A DNA stretch of 64,000 bases from NCBI RefSeq assembly GCF_003597395.2, contig NC_133769.1, forward strand, positions 46,783,304 through 46,847,303, read 5' to 3'. The stretch's first letter is position 1. Each line of letters opens with the position of its first letter. Both the position numbers and the translations under genes were made by a program. The notes under the pieces were generated by a model. The model was not told the DNA's origin and ran no database searches. It saw only the letters and a list, made by a program, of their open reading frames with translations. The stretch comes from Chelonoidis abingdonii (lineage: Eukaryota > Chordata > Testudines > Testudinidae). This document shows positions 49,440-63,559 of the stretch, one piece after another.

Positions 49440-49790
49440 ACTGGTGTGGTGTGGGCATGGTTTTCTAGGTCATAGTGTCACAAAGCAGTGGATTTCTAAC
49501 TCCACCCTAGAAAATAGGCAGGTGGGAATGGCCCTTAGGAGACAGGAATCTGAAGAGCTAGGAGGGAAGAAGTAGGGAAGGGAAGTTCTAAGAACAGGCA
49601 AGCTCAGGGGGAAAACTTAGTGGGAGGTTTCAGTTGTGTTAATTGTTTTTGAGTTCCAAATAAAGCCAACTCTTAGAAAGGGTGTGAGTTTGGAAATGGA
49701 GTCTTTCTGCTCTGTGGCAGACAGGGAGGGACTCAGCCCATCTACGTGGAAGAAGGTGGTACCACACAAGAGTGGACGAAAGGTACACGT
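49440..49790 (+). repeat. possible solo LTR-like fragment
   Basis: The segment has AATAAA (within CCAAATAAAGCCAACTC, about 49658) followed by about 100 bp of GTGTGAG-, TGGGACTCA-like sequence, the look of an LTR R-U5. No second copy, TG/CA ends or target duplication could be shown, so the call is weak. Confidence 0.3.
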
Positions 49791-52080
<2,290 letters not shown>

Positions 52081-52084
52081 AATA

Positions 52085-53500
52085 TCTAATCTGAGTGTTG
52101 AATGTTCGAACTGGTTAAAGGTGAGACTACAACAGGTCATACTGAAGGGTGAACTGTGAGGCTGGAGGGAGGTTACTAGTGGAGCTCCTCAGGGATAGGT
52201 CTTCAGACCAGTCTTATTTAACATTTTTATTACTGACCTTGGCACAAAAAGTGGAAGTGCGCTAATAAAATTTGCAGATAGCACAAAGTTGAGGGGGATT
52301 AACAATACAGAGGAGAACCAGAATATCATACAAGAAGATCTGGATGACCTTGAAAACTGGAGTATTAGAAATGGGATGAAATTCAACAGTGCAAAGTGCA
52401 AGGTCATGCATTTAGGGGCTAACAAGAATTTCTGTTATAAGCTGGGGACGTATCATTTGGAAGTGAGTGTATTGATTGATCATAGGATGACTGTGAGCCA
52501 CCAATCTGTTGCAGTTGTCAAAAAGGTTAATGCTGTCCTAGAATGCATCAGGTGAGGTATTTCCAGTAGAGACAGGAAAATGTTAGTACCATTATATTGG
52601 TGAGATTGCATCTGGAATACTGTGTGCAATTCTGGTCTCCCATGTTTAAGAAAGATGAATTCAAACTGAAATAGGTCCAGAGAAGGATACTAAGATGTTA
52701 TGAGAGGAGACTCAGAGCTTGACTTGTTTAGCCTCACCAAAAGAAGGCTGAGGGGAGATTATGATTGCTCTCCATAAATACATCAGAGGCATAAATATGA
52801 GGAAGGGAGAGGAGTTAGTTAAGTTAAGCACCAATGTAGACACAGGAACAAATGGATATAAACTGGCCAGCAACAAGTTTAGGCATGAAATTAAACAAAG
52901 ATTTCTGACCATCAGAGGAGTAAAGTTTTGGAATAGGTTTCCAAGGGGAACAGTGGGGGGCAAAAAAACCTAACTGGCTTCAAGACTGAATTTGATCAGT
53001 TTATGGAGGGGATGGTATGATGAGACTGCCAACAATGACATGTAGCTGATCTGCAACTGCTAGCAGCAAATTTCTCCAATGGCTGCTGATGGGACACTAG
53101 ACGGGAAGGGCTTTGAATTACTACAGAGAATTCTTTTCCAGGTGTCTGGCTGATGGGTCTTGCTGACATGTGCACGGTCTAACTGATCACCATATTTGGG
53201 GTTGGGAAGGAATTTCCCCTTGGGTCAGGTTGGCAGACACCCTCTGGTTTTTTTTTTGGTTTTTTTTGCCTTCCTCTGCAGCATTGGGCATTGGTCACTT
53301 GCAGATTTAAACTAGTGTAAATGGTGGATTCTCTGAAACTCGAAGTCTTTAAACCATGATCTGAGGACTTCAGTAGCTCAGCCAGAGATTAAGGGTTTAT
53401 TACAGGAATGGGTGGGTGAGGTTCTGTGGCCTGCGATGTGCAGGAGGTCAGACTAGATGATCATGATGGTCTCTTCTGACCTTAAAATCTGTGAGTCTTG
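52085..53500 (+). mobile_element. CR1 LINE, 5'-truncated with 3' end
   Basis: Same CR1 lineage as the copy at 9940-12609. It begins at the equivalent of the thumb-adjacent RT region (AACTGGTTAAAGGTGAGACT), shows an RT block with FADSTK in place of FADDTK (about 52270), DLENWSIRNGMKFNSAKCKV (about 52340-52400), MHLGANKNF, then RGVKFWNRFPRGTVG (about 52913-52957). The 3' UTR ends with CAGACTAGATGATCATGATG and CTTCTGACC. Several stops and frameshifts. Confidence 0.9.
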
Positions 53501-55185
53501 ATCTCTCTCTCCTCCTCTCTTTCCCTCTTCTGTGCTCTCACCATTTTGTTTCTTTTCCTTCCTGGTTACTTTCTTATTGCTCTCTTTTCTTCTCTCCCCA
53601 TATGCCCCATTGTTTGTTCCTCTGTCTTCTGTCGTTGTGATCCTCCTGCCCCCATTTGCCCTCATCCTACTACTACTCACACTGTGGGGTGGGCCAGGAA
53701 CACTAGTCTTGCAGGCCCTCTACTCCCAAGTCCTGCTACTGACTGTCAGGCTCTGAGACCTGAAGCAAAGCACTTCAGAACCCAAAATGCTCTTCAGCAT
53801 GGTTCTACAATATCTACAGGTCACTTCCAGGGGCTGGCCCATCGAAAGAATGCAGAACATGCAGGCCCTTTGTCTTCCACACTGGGCAGCGAAGAGACTC
53901 CCTAGAACTCCTTGGGGGAGCCGTGCTGCCATGTTGGATTCAGTTTATAATGAAATCATAAGAGCCCTTGGTGAGCTTCAGAGAATTAGTTAGCATTAGT
54001 ATAGGGGTGTGGGTGATGCTGTTAAAAAATGTCAGTGAGTCATAACCCCAATACTATCCCAGTTTGAGTCCTGTTCGGCATATATGTTAGTCTACCAAAA
54101 GCGTCCCTATATAAATAGTTTTGCTTCCAACTTATGATAGCTCTCAGAATGAAAAGTGCCTTATAACTAATTTCTTCCATCCACAAGATTGAAAAGCCAG
54201 AGCAGGTTCTCAGTTAACTTGAACTTCAGTCAAGACTTGATACTTGTTAGAAAACTAGTAACATATTAATGCAAGCGAAAATTAAACAGCAAACAAGACC
54301 ATAGAGAACTTTCATGCTCAAAAATCAAACCATAAACTTGAATTCTAGTTTACCTACACCATACAGGAAAGTGCCTCTCAAGGAACGAAGCCACGCAAAT
54401 GATTTTCATGAACAGATAGTATATGTACTACTAAGTGAATTAGTTATTTGGGATTTAGTTAGTAGTTATGTTCAAATGCTTGGAGTTTGACCTCTGGAAT
54501 GTCAAGGTGACAAAGGTATAGATTCTAAAATACCTTCTTAGTTCCGTCATAACTGCCTTGTAAGTTGGTTTTGTTTTACTTTTTAATTTCTTTCTCTCAC
54601 TTTTTTGCATTAATTTGTGTCTGCTTTTCATTATCTTCAAAAAAGTTGGATGCCTTGTATTACGTGCATAACCTTGGACTAGATTCAACTAAAATAAGAT
54701 AATAAAAAAAAGTCAAGAAGCGTGATCTGAACTGCAAGTCGTATCAAGTGTTATCCAAAGAAAGCAAAGTCCTGATTTCTAATTTAATATAAAGAAAAAT
54801 TTTATTGTGGTGACCAGCATAAATGTTGAAGTATGAGTTACAAAAGCAGGAATGTCCCAGAGATGCAAGTGCTCATTTTAGTACTCTGCTGCTAAGATGT
54901 ATTTTTAATTTGGACATTTGCAAACCTTTTGAGATCATAGCCTCTGAGAAGGAAAAAACCAAAACAAAACAGTTAATAGAATCCCCAGTCTGTCAAAGGC
55001 ATTGTTGTATTTCTGAGACATTTTATTTGTGAAATGACATGTGAAGACAAGCTAATAAGTGGAAATGTGAAGACAAGCTAATTTCCGAATAGGTGGAAAT
55101 TGCAGTTATAACTAATCCAGATATAACAAATATTATTTAACAAAACACCCTATTTTTGGACTAAGGTCGTTCAGGCAGTGAGAAT
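53501..55185. other. intron 5 stretch, C/T-rich tract then unassigned
   Basis: A (CT)-rich low-complexity tract covers about 53500-53660 and gives serine/leucine-rich chance ORFs. The rest to 55185 shows no exon or repeat family. Confidence 0.45.
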
Positions 55186-55275
55186 CTCTTGTTTTATGTT
55201 TGTACAGCACCAAGCACAATGAAGCTCTCCTTTGGGAGCTACTATGATATAAGTAATAAATAATAATTCAGGCCT
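55186..55275 (+). repeat. MIR/CORE-SINE-like tail
   Basis: TGTACAGCACCAAGCACAAT, GAAGCTCTCCTTTGGGAGCT, and an AATAAATAATAATTC end resemble the 3' tail of old reptile SINEs (GTACAGCGCCTAGCACAATG type). Confidence 0.6.
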
Positions 55276-55879
55276 TGTAAAATTTCACAGAAAACTGTTA
55301 CTGGAAGCATTAATTGAAAAAAGATAACTAAAGCCTAGCAGTTACCATTAATGGCTTTAGAATAGCTGGATATTTTTTTCACAAAATATATGAAAATAAA
55401 GCTGACTTTGAAACTGTGAGTTATTTAAATGCAACTATTAAGTCTAATATGAGCAAACTAAAAATAACGTGAACAGTATGTGTATCTGAAGGACTACACT
55501 AAAGTACTCAACTCCTTTTGTTAGGTTGCTGTACAATAAAAGTGGTCCAGCTGAAACAGAAGTCATTTTCTAATCTTAACGCTGACTACTTTTATGTCAG
55601 CTATGACCACCTTTACTTACTTTGTTATTCTCACAATGTTCCTGGTGTCTGGGTCTGAAATAAAAGAGAAAGCAAGACATGTAATCTATACTCCAATTTA
55701 AAAAAAAAAAATTCAACTCTTTCCCAATAATTTGTCTGAAAAGAAAACATTTCCAAAAAAATGGGGGAAAAGGCTTACTGAACAGAAGTTACTCTTTAAT
55801 TTCTTGAAGCAGTATGCACTCAAACTTGTACACACTGGACTTGATTCAAAACTCTTTGATGTAAATGGAAGAAGAATGG

Positions 55880-56265
55880 GAGAATGGCCATATTGAGTCA
55901 GACCAATAGTCAATCTAGCCCAGGATCCTGTCTTCTTACAATGGCTGATGCTAGATGCTTCAAAGGGAATGAACAGATCAAGGCAATTTGAGTGATCCAT
56001 TTCCTGTCATCCAGTCCTAGTTTCCAACAGTCACAGATTTAGGGACACCCAGAGAGCATGGGGTTGCATCCTTGATGATCTTGGCTAGTAGTCATTGATA
56101 GACCTATCCTCCATGAACGTATCTAACTCTTTTTTTGAACCCTGTTATACCTTTGGCCTTCACAACATCAAGTTCCATAGGTTATCTGTGCATTGTTTGA
56201 AGAAGTACTTCCTTATATTTGTTTTAAATCTGCTGCCTTTTGACTTCATTGGGCTTCACTGGACT
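55880..56265 (-). mobile_element. LINE 3' end (CR1-type), minus strand
   Basis: Contains, in order, GGCCATATTGAGTCAGACCA, ATCTAGCCCAGGATCCTGTC, GACCTATCCTCCATGAACG, AACCCTGTTATACCTTTGGC and GAAGAAGTACTTCCTTATA. The reverse complement ends GGGCTAGATTGACTATTGGT-like, parallel to CR1 3' ends. The pattern is a very common reptile LINE tail. The right part encodes decayed ORF2 end on the minus strand. Confidence 0.7.
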
Positions 56266-56634
56266 TCTGTGAGATACAGCTGATAATAATTTAATTGAAA
56301 TTTATACATAACCCTTGGAAATGCTGTAAAATATATTATTTTTATTTATGGATATCTAGATCCCTTATTGCCATACACGTATTTCTAAACAAGCAAGTGA
56401 CAAAAACAATATTTTTCTCACTATTTCTATTAATGCAACTAAAGCTGCGTATGTTTAAAATCAAAACATTTATTTTCTTTTTTTTTTTTTTTAATTGAGG
56501 TGGCACATCCAAAGTAACTTGCATTTAGAACCTCAGGATAGATGACATTGGTTCTACAGGCACAAGATGATTGATTTATTAGAGAACTCTCAGTCTCTCT
56601 AGTTATTTGAAACACTTTTGTCTTTTCTTTTCAG

Positions 56635-56742
56635 ATCCCAGTACAATGGTCAGATATGGTCACTTTAAAAGCCAGGATGACCAACTATGGCTTACCTAGG
56701 TACCAGTGGCTTACTCATGCTTGGAATTTCTTTCAGAGGGAG
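56635..56742 (+). CDS. TSPAN12: TSPAN12 exon 6
   Basis: The acceptor CTTTTCAG ends at 56634 and the donor GTAAGA starts at 56743. Thirty-six codons (121-156), phase 0 at both ends, encode the first helical part of the large extracellular loop, including [19 protein letters not shown]138 and L140, both sites of human disease alleles, are conserved. The C-terminal WNFFQRE leads straight into the CCG motif of the next exon. Confidence 0.95.
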
Positions 56743-57070
56743 GTAAGAAGATAGTCAGTCCGTGAAATGTAATGGTGCATGAAGTGCTACTTATCTGTTT
56801 GATGGAAAAAGGTTTAGTTATAAATAAAAAGGTAAGGCTTTTTCTGCAAGCTAACTGATGGCTTATATTTTGGTGTAGTCCTTGAAAGCTGTTGGCACAC
56901 AACCGCTCAAATTCTTGTAAGTTCTAGACAAATACATAGGAATTGTGTATTTTCATAATTTCACCTCCCTTCTTCTTGTAACTTACATTATTTATATATA
57001 ATTCCAAGAATGCACTATAGCTGCATTAGTTCTATATACAGATCATATTTCATTAAATGGACCGACAAAG
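56743..57070 (+). other. 5' end of TSPAN12 intron 6, nothing recognised
   Basis: Unremarkable intronic DNA after the exon 6 donor. Confidence 0.5.
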
Positions 57071-57304
57071 ACTTATAACAGTGGTTTTCACCCTGTAGTC
57101 CTTGGACCGCCTGTGGTCTGCAGATTATGTCTCAGGGGTCCACGAAAGGTTATTGTTACCATAGAACAGTGGTTTGCAACCTGTGGTCTGCAGATCCCGG
57201 GGGGTACACAGACTGTCTAAGATTTCCAGTAGGATCTGCACTTCCATATGAAAATTTTTAGGGGTCCACAAATGAAAAAGAGGTTGAAAACCATTGACTT
57301 ACAA
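57071..57304. mobile_element. small hAT element, first of an adjacent pair
   Basis: Body 57079-57296 (218 bp). It begins CAGTGGTTTTCACCCTG and ends GGTTGAAAACCATTG, inverted ends. Flanks are ACTTATAA (57071-57078) and ACTTACAA (57297-57304), 7 of 8. It shares sequence with the element at 60200-60381 (CCATAGAACAGTGGTTT, GTCTAAGATTTCCA, TTAGGGGTCC), so both are copies of one family. Confidence 0.85.
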
Positions 57305-57641
57305 CAGGGGTTCTCAAACTTCATTGCATCACGACCCCTTTCAACAATAAAAATTACTACATGACCCCAGGAGGGGGGACCGAAGCCTGAGCCAGCTGGA
57401 GCCCCCGGAGGAGGAGGCAAAGCTGAAGCCCAGAGGCTTCAGTCCCAGGCAGGGGCCTGTAATCTGAGTCCTGATGCCCAGGGCTAAAGCCCACAGGCTT
57501 CGTCCCCGGGCAGTGGTGGTTGGGCTTCAGTTTCAGTCCCGGGCCCCACCAAGTCTAAGCCAGCCCTGTCAACCCCATTAACATGGGGTGGTGACCCACT
57601 TTGGGTTTCTGACCCACAGTTTGAGAACCGCTGACTTACAA
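57297..57641. mobile_element. small hAT element, second of an adjacent pair
   Basis: Body 57305-57633 (329 bp). It begins CAGGGGTTCTCAAACTT and ends AGTTTGAGAACCGCTG, inverted ends. ACTTACAA stands exactly on both sides (57297-57304, 57634-57641). GC-rich interior with GAAGCC/GGCTTCAG palindromic words. The left flank is also the right flank of the preceding element. Confidence 0.9.
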
Positions 57642-60191
57642 TATAAAAAAGGACCTCTAATATTGTGAGTGCAGTTGCATTGATTTAGAAACGTAGCTAC
57701 CTTATTGCACCTGCAGATCAGGTAGGTGTCTAAAAACGGTACAGTTGCAGACTCCTTTAATTGTGGATGCAATATTTGAGGCCTAATTAAAAACCTGTGC
57801 CAGTGTGTGTTAAAACTTTTACTGCATTTATATACCACTAATAATACAAAATAAAAACGTTCATGGATTTAAATAATACCTTCAGTTAACTACTACTTCT
57901 CTGCCAAAGATGGGAGCACCTAGACCTTTATTTTTATTTCAGTGAAGAATACAAGTATGAAGAATTGAACATTGACTCACTGCATATATAGTAAAGTGAA
58001 CATCCTATGTGGTATTTTAGTATTATTGTCCTCCCCTCTTACTGCATGCTTTCATTTGTAGCGTCCTTTCTATGGATTTGCCATATCTGAGACATTATAT
58101 TGGTTGGAAAGGAGTATGAAAGGCTGTTTCTAAGCAGTTGCCATTACAGTCTCTTGGACTACAGTTCCATTAAAGTGGTCAGTTTTATGTCCTGTCACTA
58201 GGTAAAATAACATGGCTTGAACATTCACATATTTGCTCTATAGCCTTCAGAAATACAGAACTGTATTCATTTTAAAGAATGAACTATTATGTCACAGAAA
58301 CAGGAGCATGTACAAGGTAAAAACTATTAGCTCCAGATACATGTTCACATGCAGGAAAAGAACACTTTAAGTGCTTGTCATTGTGTTGCTTTTGTTAAAA
58401 TGCTGAAATCTATCATTGTTGCAGATTTCCTGTTTGTTTAAACATTTCCTGACTACACTTGATTAGTCTGTAATTGTGTTAGAACCTGAAAGAAAGAATA
58501 AATAAAGGATTAGAAGAGTTTAAGATATCTTCTGCTAAAGCTTTTCAAATGCTACTAGAAACACAGTAGTTCTTCATGTTTAGGTAGATTGAGAGAGTCT
58601 GTCTATAGTCTCTACCTGAAACAATATAAACAATTCCTGATTTCCGTGCACACTGCTTTATGATATCTTGGTTTAAATGTATGTGTTGGTTAGATAAAAA
58701 AGATGCCTTTATGTATTGGTTATCATAGTGTCACAGCAATGACCCTGTAAATCTTAAATGACTCTTCCTCTGGAAAGGCTGATTTTTAAATAAATCAAAA
58801 ATCAACTTCCTTGCCAAAGAACAAACCCTGACACACGGGGGGGGGGAGGGGGGGAAGCCCTTTATAATAGGAATTTCTTGTGTTTAGTCCATAGTCAGAG
58901 GAAATGATTTTTGGGAAGTTTGAGGTTAATTGGACAAACTGTTTCAGCAGTACAGCATACTGCCTCGCTAACTGATGGGTTCTCATTTTTTGAGCATTTG
59001 GGGCCAGATTTTTAAAGGAAGGAAATCAATGGAAGTTAAGGGCCTAAATATCTTTAAAAATCTGTGCCTATGCTAACTATTTTTGTCTGCTCTCAGATCA
59101 GGTATTGGATGTACTTATTTTCTGCATGAATGAACACTGGTGTATTGGGCCATTTTTACGAAGTTGGAATGCAGACTTCTTAGTTCATAAAAGATCAGGT
59201 TTTTTATCAGCCGTGAGCTCAGTCTTCTGCATTTTATAACTTTTTGGGAGAGATGTGAAATCTGTTTTTCTTAACCATCACGTTATGTTTTTTAAGACCA
59301 AATTGCTGATCCAACAACCAGAAAGGGTGAACTTGTGGCTAGGAAGGTAGAGAGAGGGAGAATTGGGGCTGGGAGAAGGACAGTCGGGAAGCAGAAGAAT
59401 GGAAGTGAAAACAGGTGGGGAAAAAAGCCCAAAGCAGGTAACATGAGGGGCCAAAGCTTGAAGTCTTCAGTCAGGCAGAACTCCCCAGCAATTCAGTAAG
59501 ACTTTGGCCTGAATGAAAAGGTAGGTGGAAAACCAAGTAAGAATTTAGTATTGGGACTCTGATGAGATGCAGAAGATAGAGGGGAAGAAAAAATTTAAAA
59601 TTTACAGGAAAAGAGAGGTGATAGTTGGCAGCCATGCCAGGGTATGATGGGAGAGAATGTGTGAGTTGGTGTCCAGGCAATGGACAGAGGACAGGGGATT
59701 GCACCAAGTAAGTTTGGAGCCATTGCATCAGCCCTCTTTGTTGTGAATGCAGCCTAAAAAATGAAATCCCAACACTAGGTTATAATCTTGTTACTGTGAT
59801 TTTTATGATCTATTATGGTGTGTTTTGTGGTCAGAGTTCCTACTATTATGATTCTTATACAAATTATGTTCTCCTGTGATACTTTATTCCCCCCCAGATT
59901 TCCTTCCTCCTCATTTTTCCATTTCAGTATTTTTCTTACCGCTTTTTTATTGTCTTCACTTTTTTCTCATTTTCTTTCCTTTCCCTTATTTTTGTCCCTT
60001 TCCCTGCTCTGACACATCTCTTCCTATGCATTCCTCCCGCTCCCCCTCCCCACCGCCGATTTGCCTCTAGTCTGCTCTAGCTTTATAGGGATTCTCCATT
60101 CCACTAGTGTCTCCTCCTATTAAACTTCTCTTGGCTACCCCCATAATAAGCACAGCAGCATTGCAGGCTTGGGCAATTTCTGTGAAGCACT
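57642..60191. other. intron 6 stretch, simple repeats only
   Basis: No exon or transposon recognised. A G-run of about 20 with one A lies at about 58838-58854, and a C/T-rich tract at about 59880-60070. Confidence 0.5.
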
Positions 60192-60389
60192 AAGTAGGGC
60201 AGTGGTTTTCAACATATGGTCCATGAAAGGTGGTGATTACCATAGAACAGTGGTTTTTAACCTATGCTTCGCGGATCACTGGGGGGTCCATGGACTATGT
60301 CTAAGATTTCCAAAGAGGTCTGCACCTCCATTCTAAATTTTTTTAGGGGTCCGCACATGAAAAAAGTTTGAAAACCACTGACCTAGGGG
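60192..60389. mobile_element. small hAT element near exon 7
   Basis: Body 60200-60381 (182 bp), ends CAGTGGTTTTCAAC and GTTTGAAAACCACTG, a near-perfect inverted repeat. Flanks AAGTAGGG (60192-60199) and ACCTAGGG (60382-60389) agree at 6 of 8. Same family as 57079-57296. It lies about 260 bp upstream of exon 7. Confidence 0.75.
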
Positions 60390-60643
60390 TTGGTGGGGAG
60401 GGAAAGGACAGATCACATATCAATGTAATTGGCTGATTTTTGTCTTGGTTATGTCCAGGCACAACAGAGGCATCCATAAAATGAGGCTCTGTACAGGAGC
60501 TGCTGGAAAAAATATCTAAAAACAATAGCCAGTGTATGTCTGGCTCTATATACATGTTTTTAAAAGTTTGTTCAGTTTTTAGTTTTTATGACGAGAGAGC
60601 ATCACACTGCAGTCGCTGATTTTGGCTAACTTTTCCTTTGCAG

Positions 60644-60787
60644 TTTAAGTGCTGTGGAGTGGTGTACTTCACTGATTGGCTGGAAATGACAGAGATGGAC
60701 TGGCCTCCTGACTCCTGTTGTGTCAGAGAGTTCCCGGGATGCTCCAAGCAGGCACATCATGAGGACCTTAGTGATCTTTATCAAGAG
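60644..60787 (+). CDS. TSPAN12: TSPAN12 exon 7 (last coding exon in window)
   Basis: The acceptor TTTGCAG ends at 60643. Forty-eight codons (157-204) encode the disulfide core of the large extracellular loop: FKCCGVVYF with the tetraspanin CCG signature, PDSCC (C181, C182) and PGC (G188, C189), ending DLYQE. The donor GTGGGG at 60788 departs from GTRAGT but the exon end matches the protein. The partner cysteine just after residue 204 is in the next exon, outside the window. Confidence 0.94.
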
Positions 60788-63279
60788 GTGGGGAGGAAAA
60801 AATAGCATTACACTTAAATATTTCAGAAGGGTGTGTACTTACATGTTTCTGTGACTTCCAAACTCATAACATGTAAGTCTGAAAAATGTTTGGCGTTCAT
60901 GCTGAGTTCCTTGGAATTTTCCCTTTCTTTTCTGGCAAGGCTCTCCCACCATAGAGAGAGATGTCTCCCTGACGTTTGTCTCTCTTTCCTCTCTCCTTCC
61001 CTCAAACATTCACCCCGTTCCCACTTCTGTATATTTTGGAAACTCCTCCTGCTGTGAAGGTGCACATTCCAAATATATGAGCATATATTGACAATGGATT
61101 CCGAAAGATGGATCTGTTGTCATGCTTCTCATGAAAGGCTGTGGTAAGCAGAAGGATCTGTTGGTGGGTGGAAATGGAGGGGGAGATTTTATATAGTGAG
61201 CCATATTCATTCCTGGTATAACTCAGTTGAAGCTACAGGGGTGGTATCATCATCTTAAAGATTAAGAATTTGGCTTCCTCTTTTTGGTTACTGAGGTAAT
61301 AGAGAAATCTTCCATTGTGAAATGTGGCTATGCCCATAGCAGATATACAGAATTGGTGGATTTGTGGCCTGCTTTCAATTGAAGCTTTGAAAAATCTGCT
61401 CACCTAGAAATGAGATAAGGCATTAGCAATGCAGTTAGCACCTTGCACATGTCTAAGCCCTGAAATAGCTATTTTACATTGAATAATATAGTCACATGAG
61501 TCTTCCAGTTTTGGCAAGCTGATTACTGAACCTCCAAATGGCTGTGGACATAGAAGACCACACACTAATTCATAAATTCCGTTTCTCCAATTCACCAGGA
61601 TGGAAAGAGATTTTAGGATTGTGAAGGTCCTCAGATACTATGGTAATGATGACCACGTAAGTACCTAGACAGGAAGATGCCTCTGGCAAGTCCTTTGAAA
61701 ATCCAAGAACTCTGTTGATGCCTCAGCCAGCAGGGATCATGCACACAGACAAATAACACAGTCACTCCTGTGTGAATATACATGGAGACCTTATGCCAAA
61801 GCAATCATTTTCCATGGTCTACACTATTATTGCTGAGTTGTATATAATATTTTTTTTAAAAAGAATAAAAAATTGATAATGAGAGGGAATACATTTGAAC
61901 CTGAAGAGATTAATAGCATCACTTGAACAAACAATCTGTGTGTGCAGGATCAAAATATGTTAAAACTAAGAAAACACTTTCGCTATTGATGCTCTTATCT
62001 CTTCTCATGCAGACTTGCTCTTGAGCCTGCCTCATCAAAGTATGCTGTTTTTGCAGGCATTATCACTTACGCTGGCAGAAAGCTGAAAATCATTAGTTGT
62101 GCTCTCAATAGTACTGTGATTGATGTCTCCAAGATGGAGGCATAAGGAACATAGTATACAGTATTTAAATGTGAAAATGGCCTTTGAGGGGAGAGCAAAT
62201 GTACATTTGCCTCCATGTGTATGTTAGGTATGTGAAATAAGTTTGAGGTTTTGGTAATCAGGAATAGCATTTCATCCTATTTCAAAACTTAGATCACTTG
62301 AATTTCTTAGAACCGACAGTATCTTGGAATGGTTGTAGTTTCTACTTGAATGTAACAATATTATTCTGTGTGAAAAACAACCAAATATTAAAAGCATGTA
62401 AAAGTTTTATTTTGTTGATAACTTAGTATTTTTCATTGCTTAAAAACAAAACAAAAAACCTAAGAGTAAATAGCTTTTAACTTTACACTTAAGACATAAC
62501 ATTATAGCAATAACTTTGCAATTTACTACTCAGGAATTTATGGTGATGTTGCATTCTTTTGGCATTTTACTTCTGTTTGCTCACTTTGGACCTTTGGAGA
62601 GTTGAGCAAGGACTAAATGATTATGATGTTTCCTTCTGGCCTTCCACCCAGGAATTCATGAACTGAACTCACTGTCTCCAAAAAAATGACTTTCCATGTC
62701 TTAGGAACTCAGTGGTTCAAAAGGAGATTTCATCAGGGTTGCATTAAAAGTGGTAAGCTCCAAATGAACCAGAAGGCCAAAACATACTGCAATTAAATAA
62801 ACCTAGTCAAATAAAACAAGAAGGAGGTACTCAAACAGTTTTTGTACCGGGCAGATAAAAGGGTCCATTGAGATCTGATTCCACCACATGATAAACCTTT
62901 TCCACTCAGAGAAGAAGGTCCTTCTGGTAGATTGCTTCAGAGATGCCTGAAGGATAAGAGCCAGCTATCTACTTAGAGACACCATAATTAAAGACAGCCT
63001 TGTTAGGAGCCAAGCTGTAATAGACTGAGATGGGGTAATGTGCCCTGATTTTCAGCCTGATGGGATCAGCATGAAAGCCTAGTCTGGGCTATACCTGTCT
63101 GGGATAAGATGATGCTCTAAGGGCAAAGAATGCCATTTGACATCACACACAGTAACTGATGGTTGAACTAGATGTCTTTTAGAAAGAGACCCAGTCTTGA
63201 TTTAAAGAATCAGTACATCGCTATTATGTAGAGATTTTCAACTGTGGATCTCACATCATTTTAGAAAGGAAAGCTATGT
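60788..63279 (+). other. 5' part of TSPAN12 intron 7
   Basis: No further TSPAN12 exon is found before the right edge. Contains a short CR1 tail near 62595-62665, a possible DIRS RNase H scrap on the minus strand at 61404-61595, and a GTATCTGAGGACCTTC-like tail word, reversed, near 61617-61645. Otherwise unassigned. Confidence 0.5.
62595..62665 (+). repeat. CR1 LINE terminal tail
   Basis: GGACTAAATGATTATGATGT, CCTTCTGGCCTT and AATTCATGAACTGA follow the standard CR1 3' end pattern (GACTAGATGACC, CTTCTGGCC, ATCTATGA). Very short remnant. Confidence 0.55.
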
Positions 63280-63430
63280 ATCATTATGTCCATTTTACAG
63301 ACCGGGAAAATGCAGCCCAGAAAGGTGAAATTTCTTGCCCAAGTCACATAGCAGGTCAGTGACAGAAACAGGATACAACCCAGTCTCCTGACTCTTAACC
63401 CATTGTCCTGTACACTGGAATATGTTGCCT
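63280..63430 (-). repeat. MIR-like SINE remnant, minus strand
   Basis: TGTCCATTTTACAGACCGGG, GGTGAAATTTCTTGCCCAAG, TCACATAGCAGGTCAGTGAC and CTGACTCTTAACCCATTGTC follow reverse-complemented MIR from core to tRNA-derived head. Confidence 0.85.
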
Positions 63431-63559
63431 CATAAAATGAGAGTGCTTGAGGCCCTAGTGCCTGATCCACCTTATTATACCCAATTAAGAAGAATTAGGT
63501 GGTGCTAAGGATTCATCCAGGACTCCTCTCTGAGGTGGGATCAGAAATCAACATCCATG

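Noticed and set aside
53498..53905. 135-aa ORF in intron 5
   Set aside because: Its first half is a C/T-rich low-complexity tract and there is no domain or splice support.
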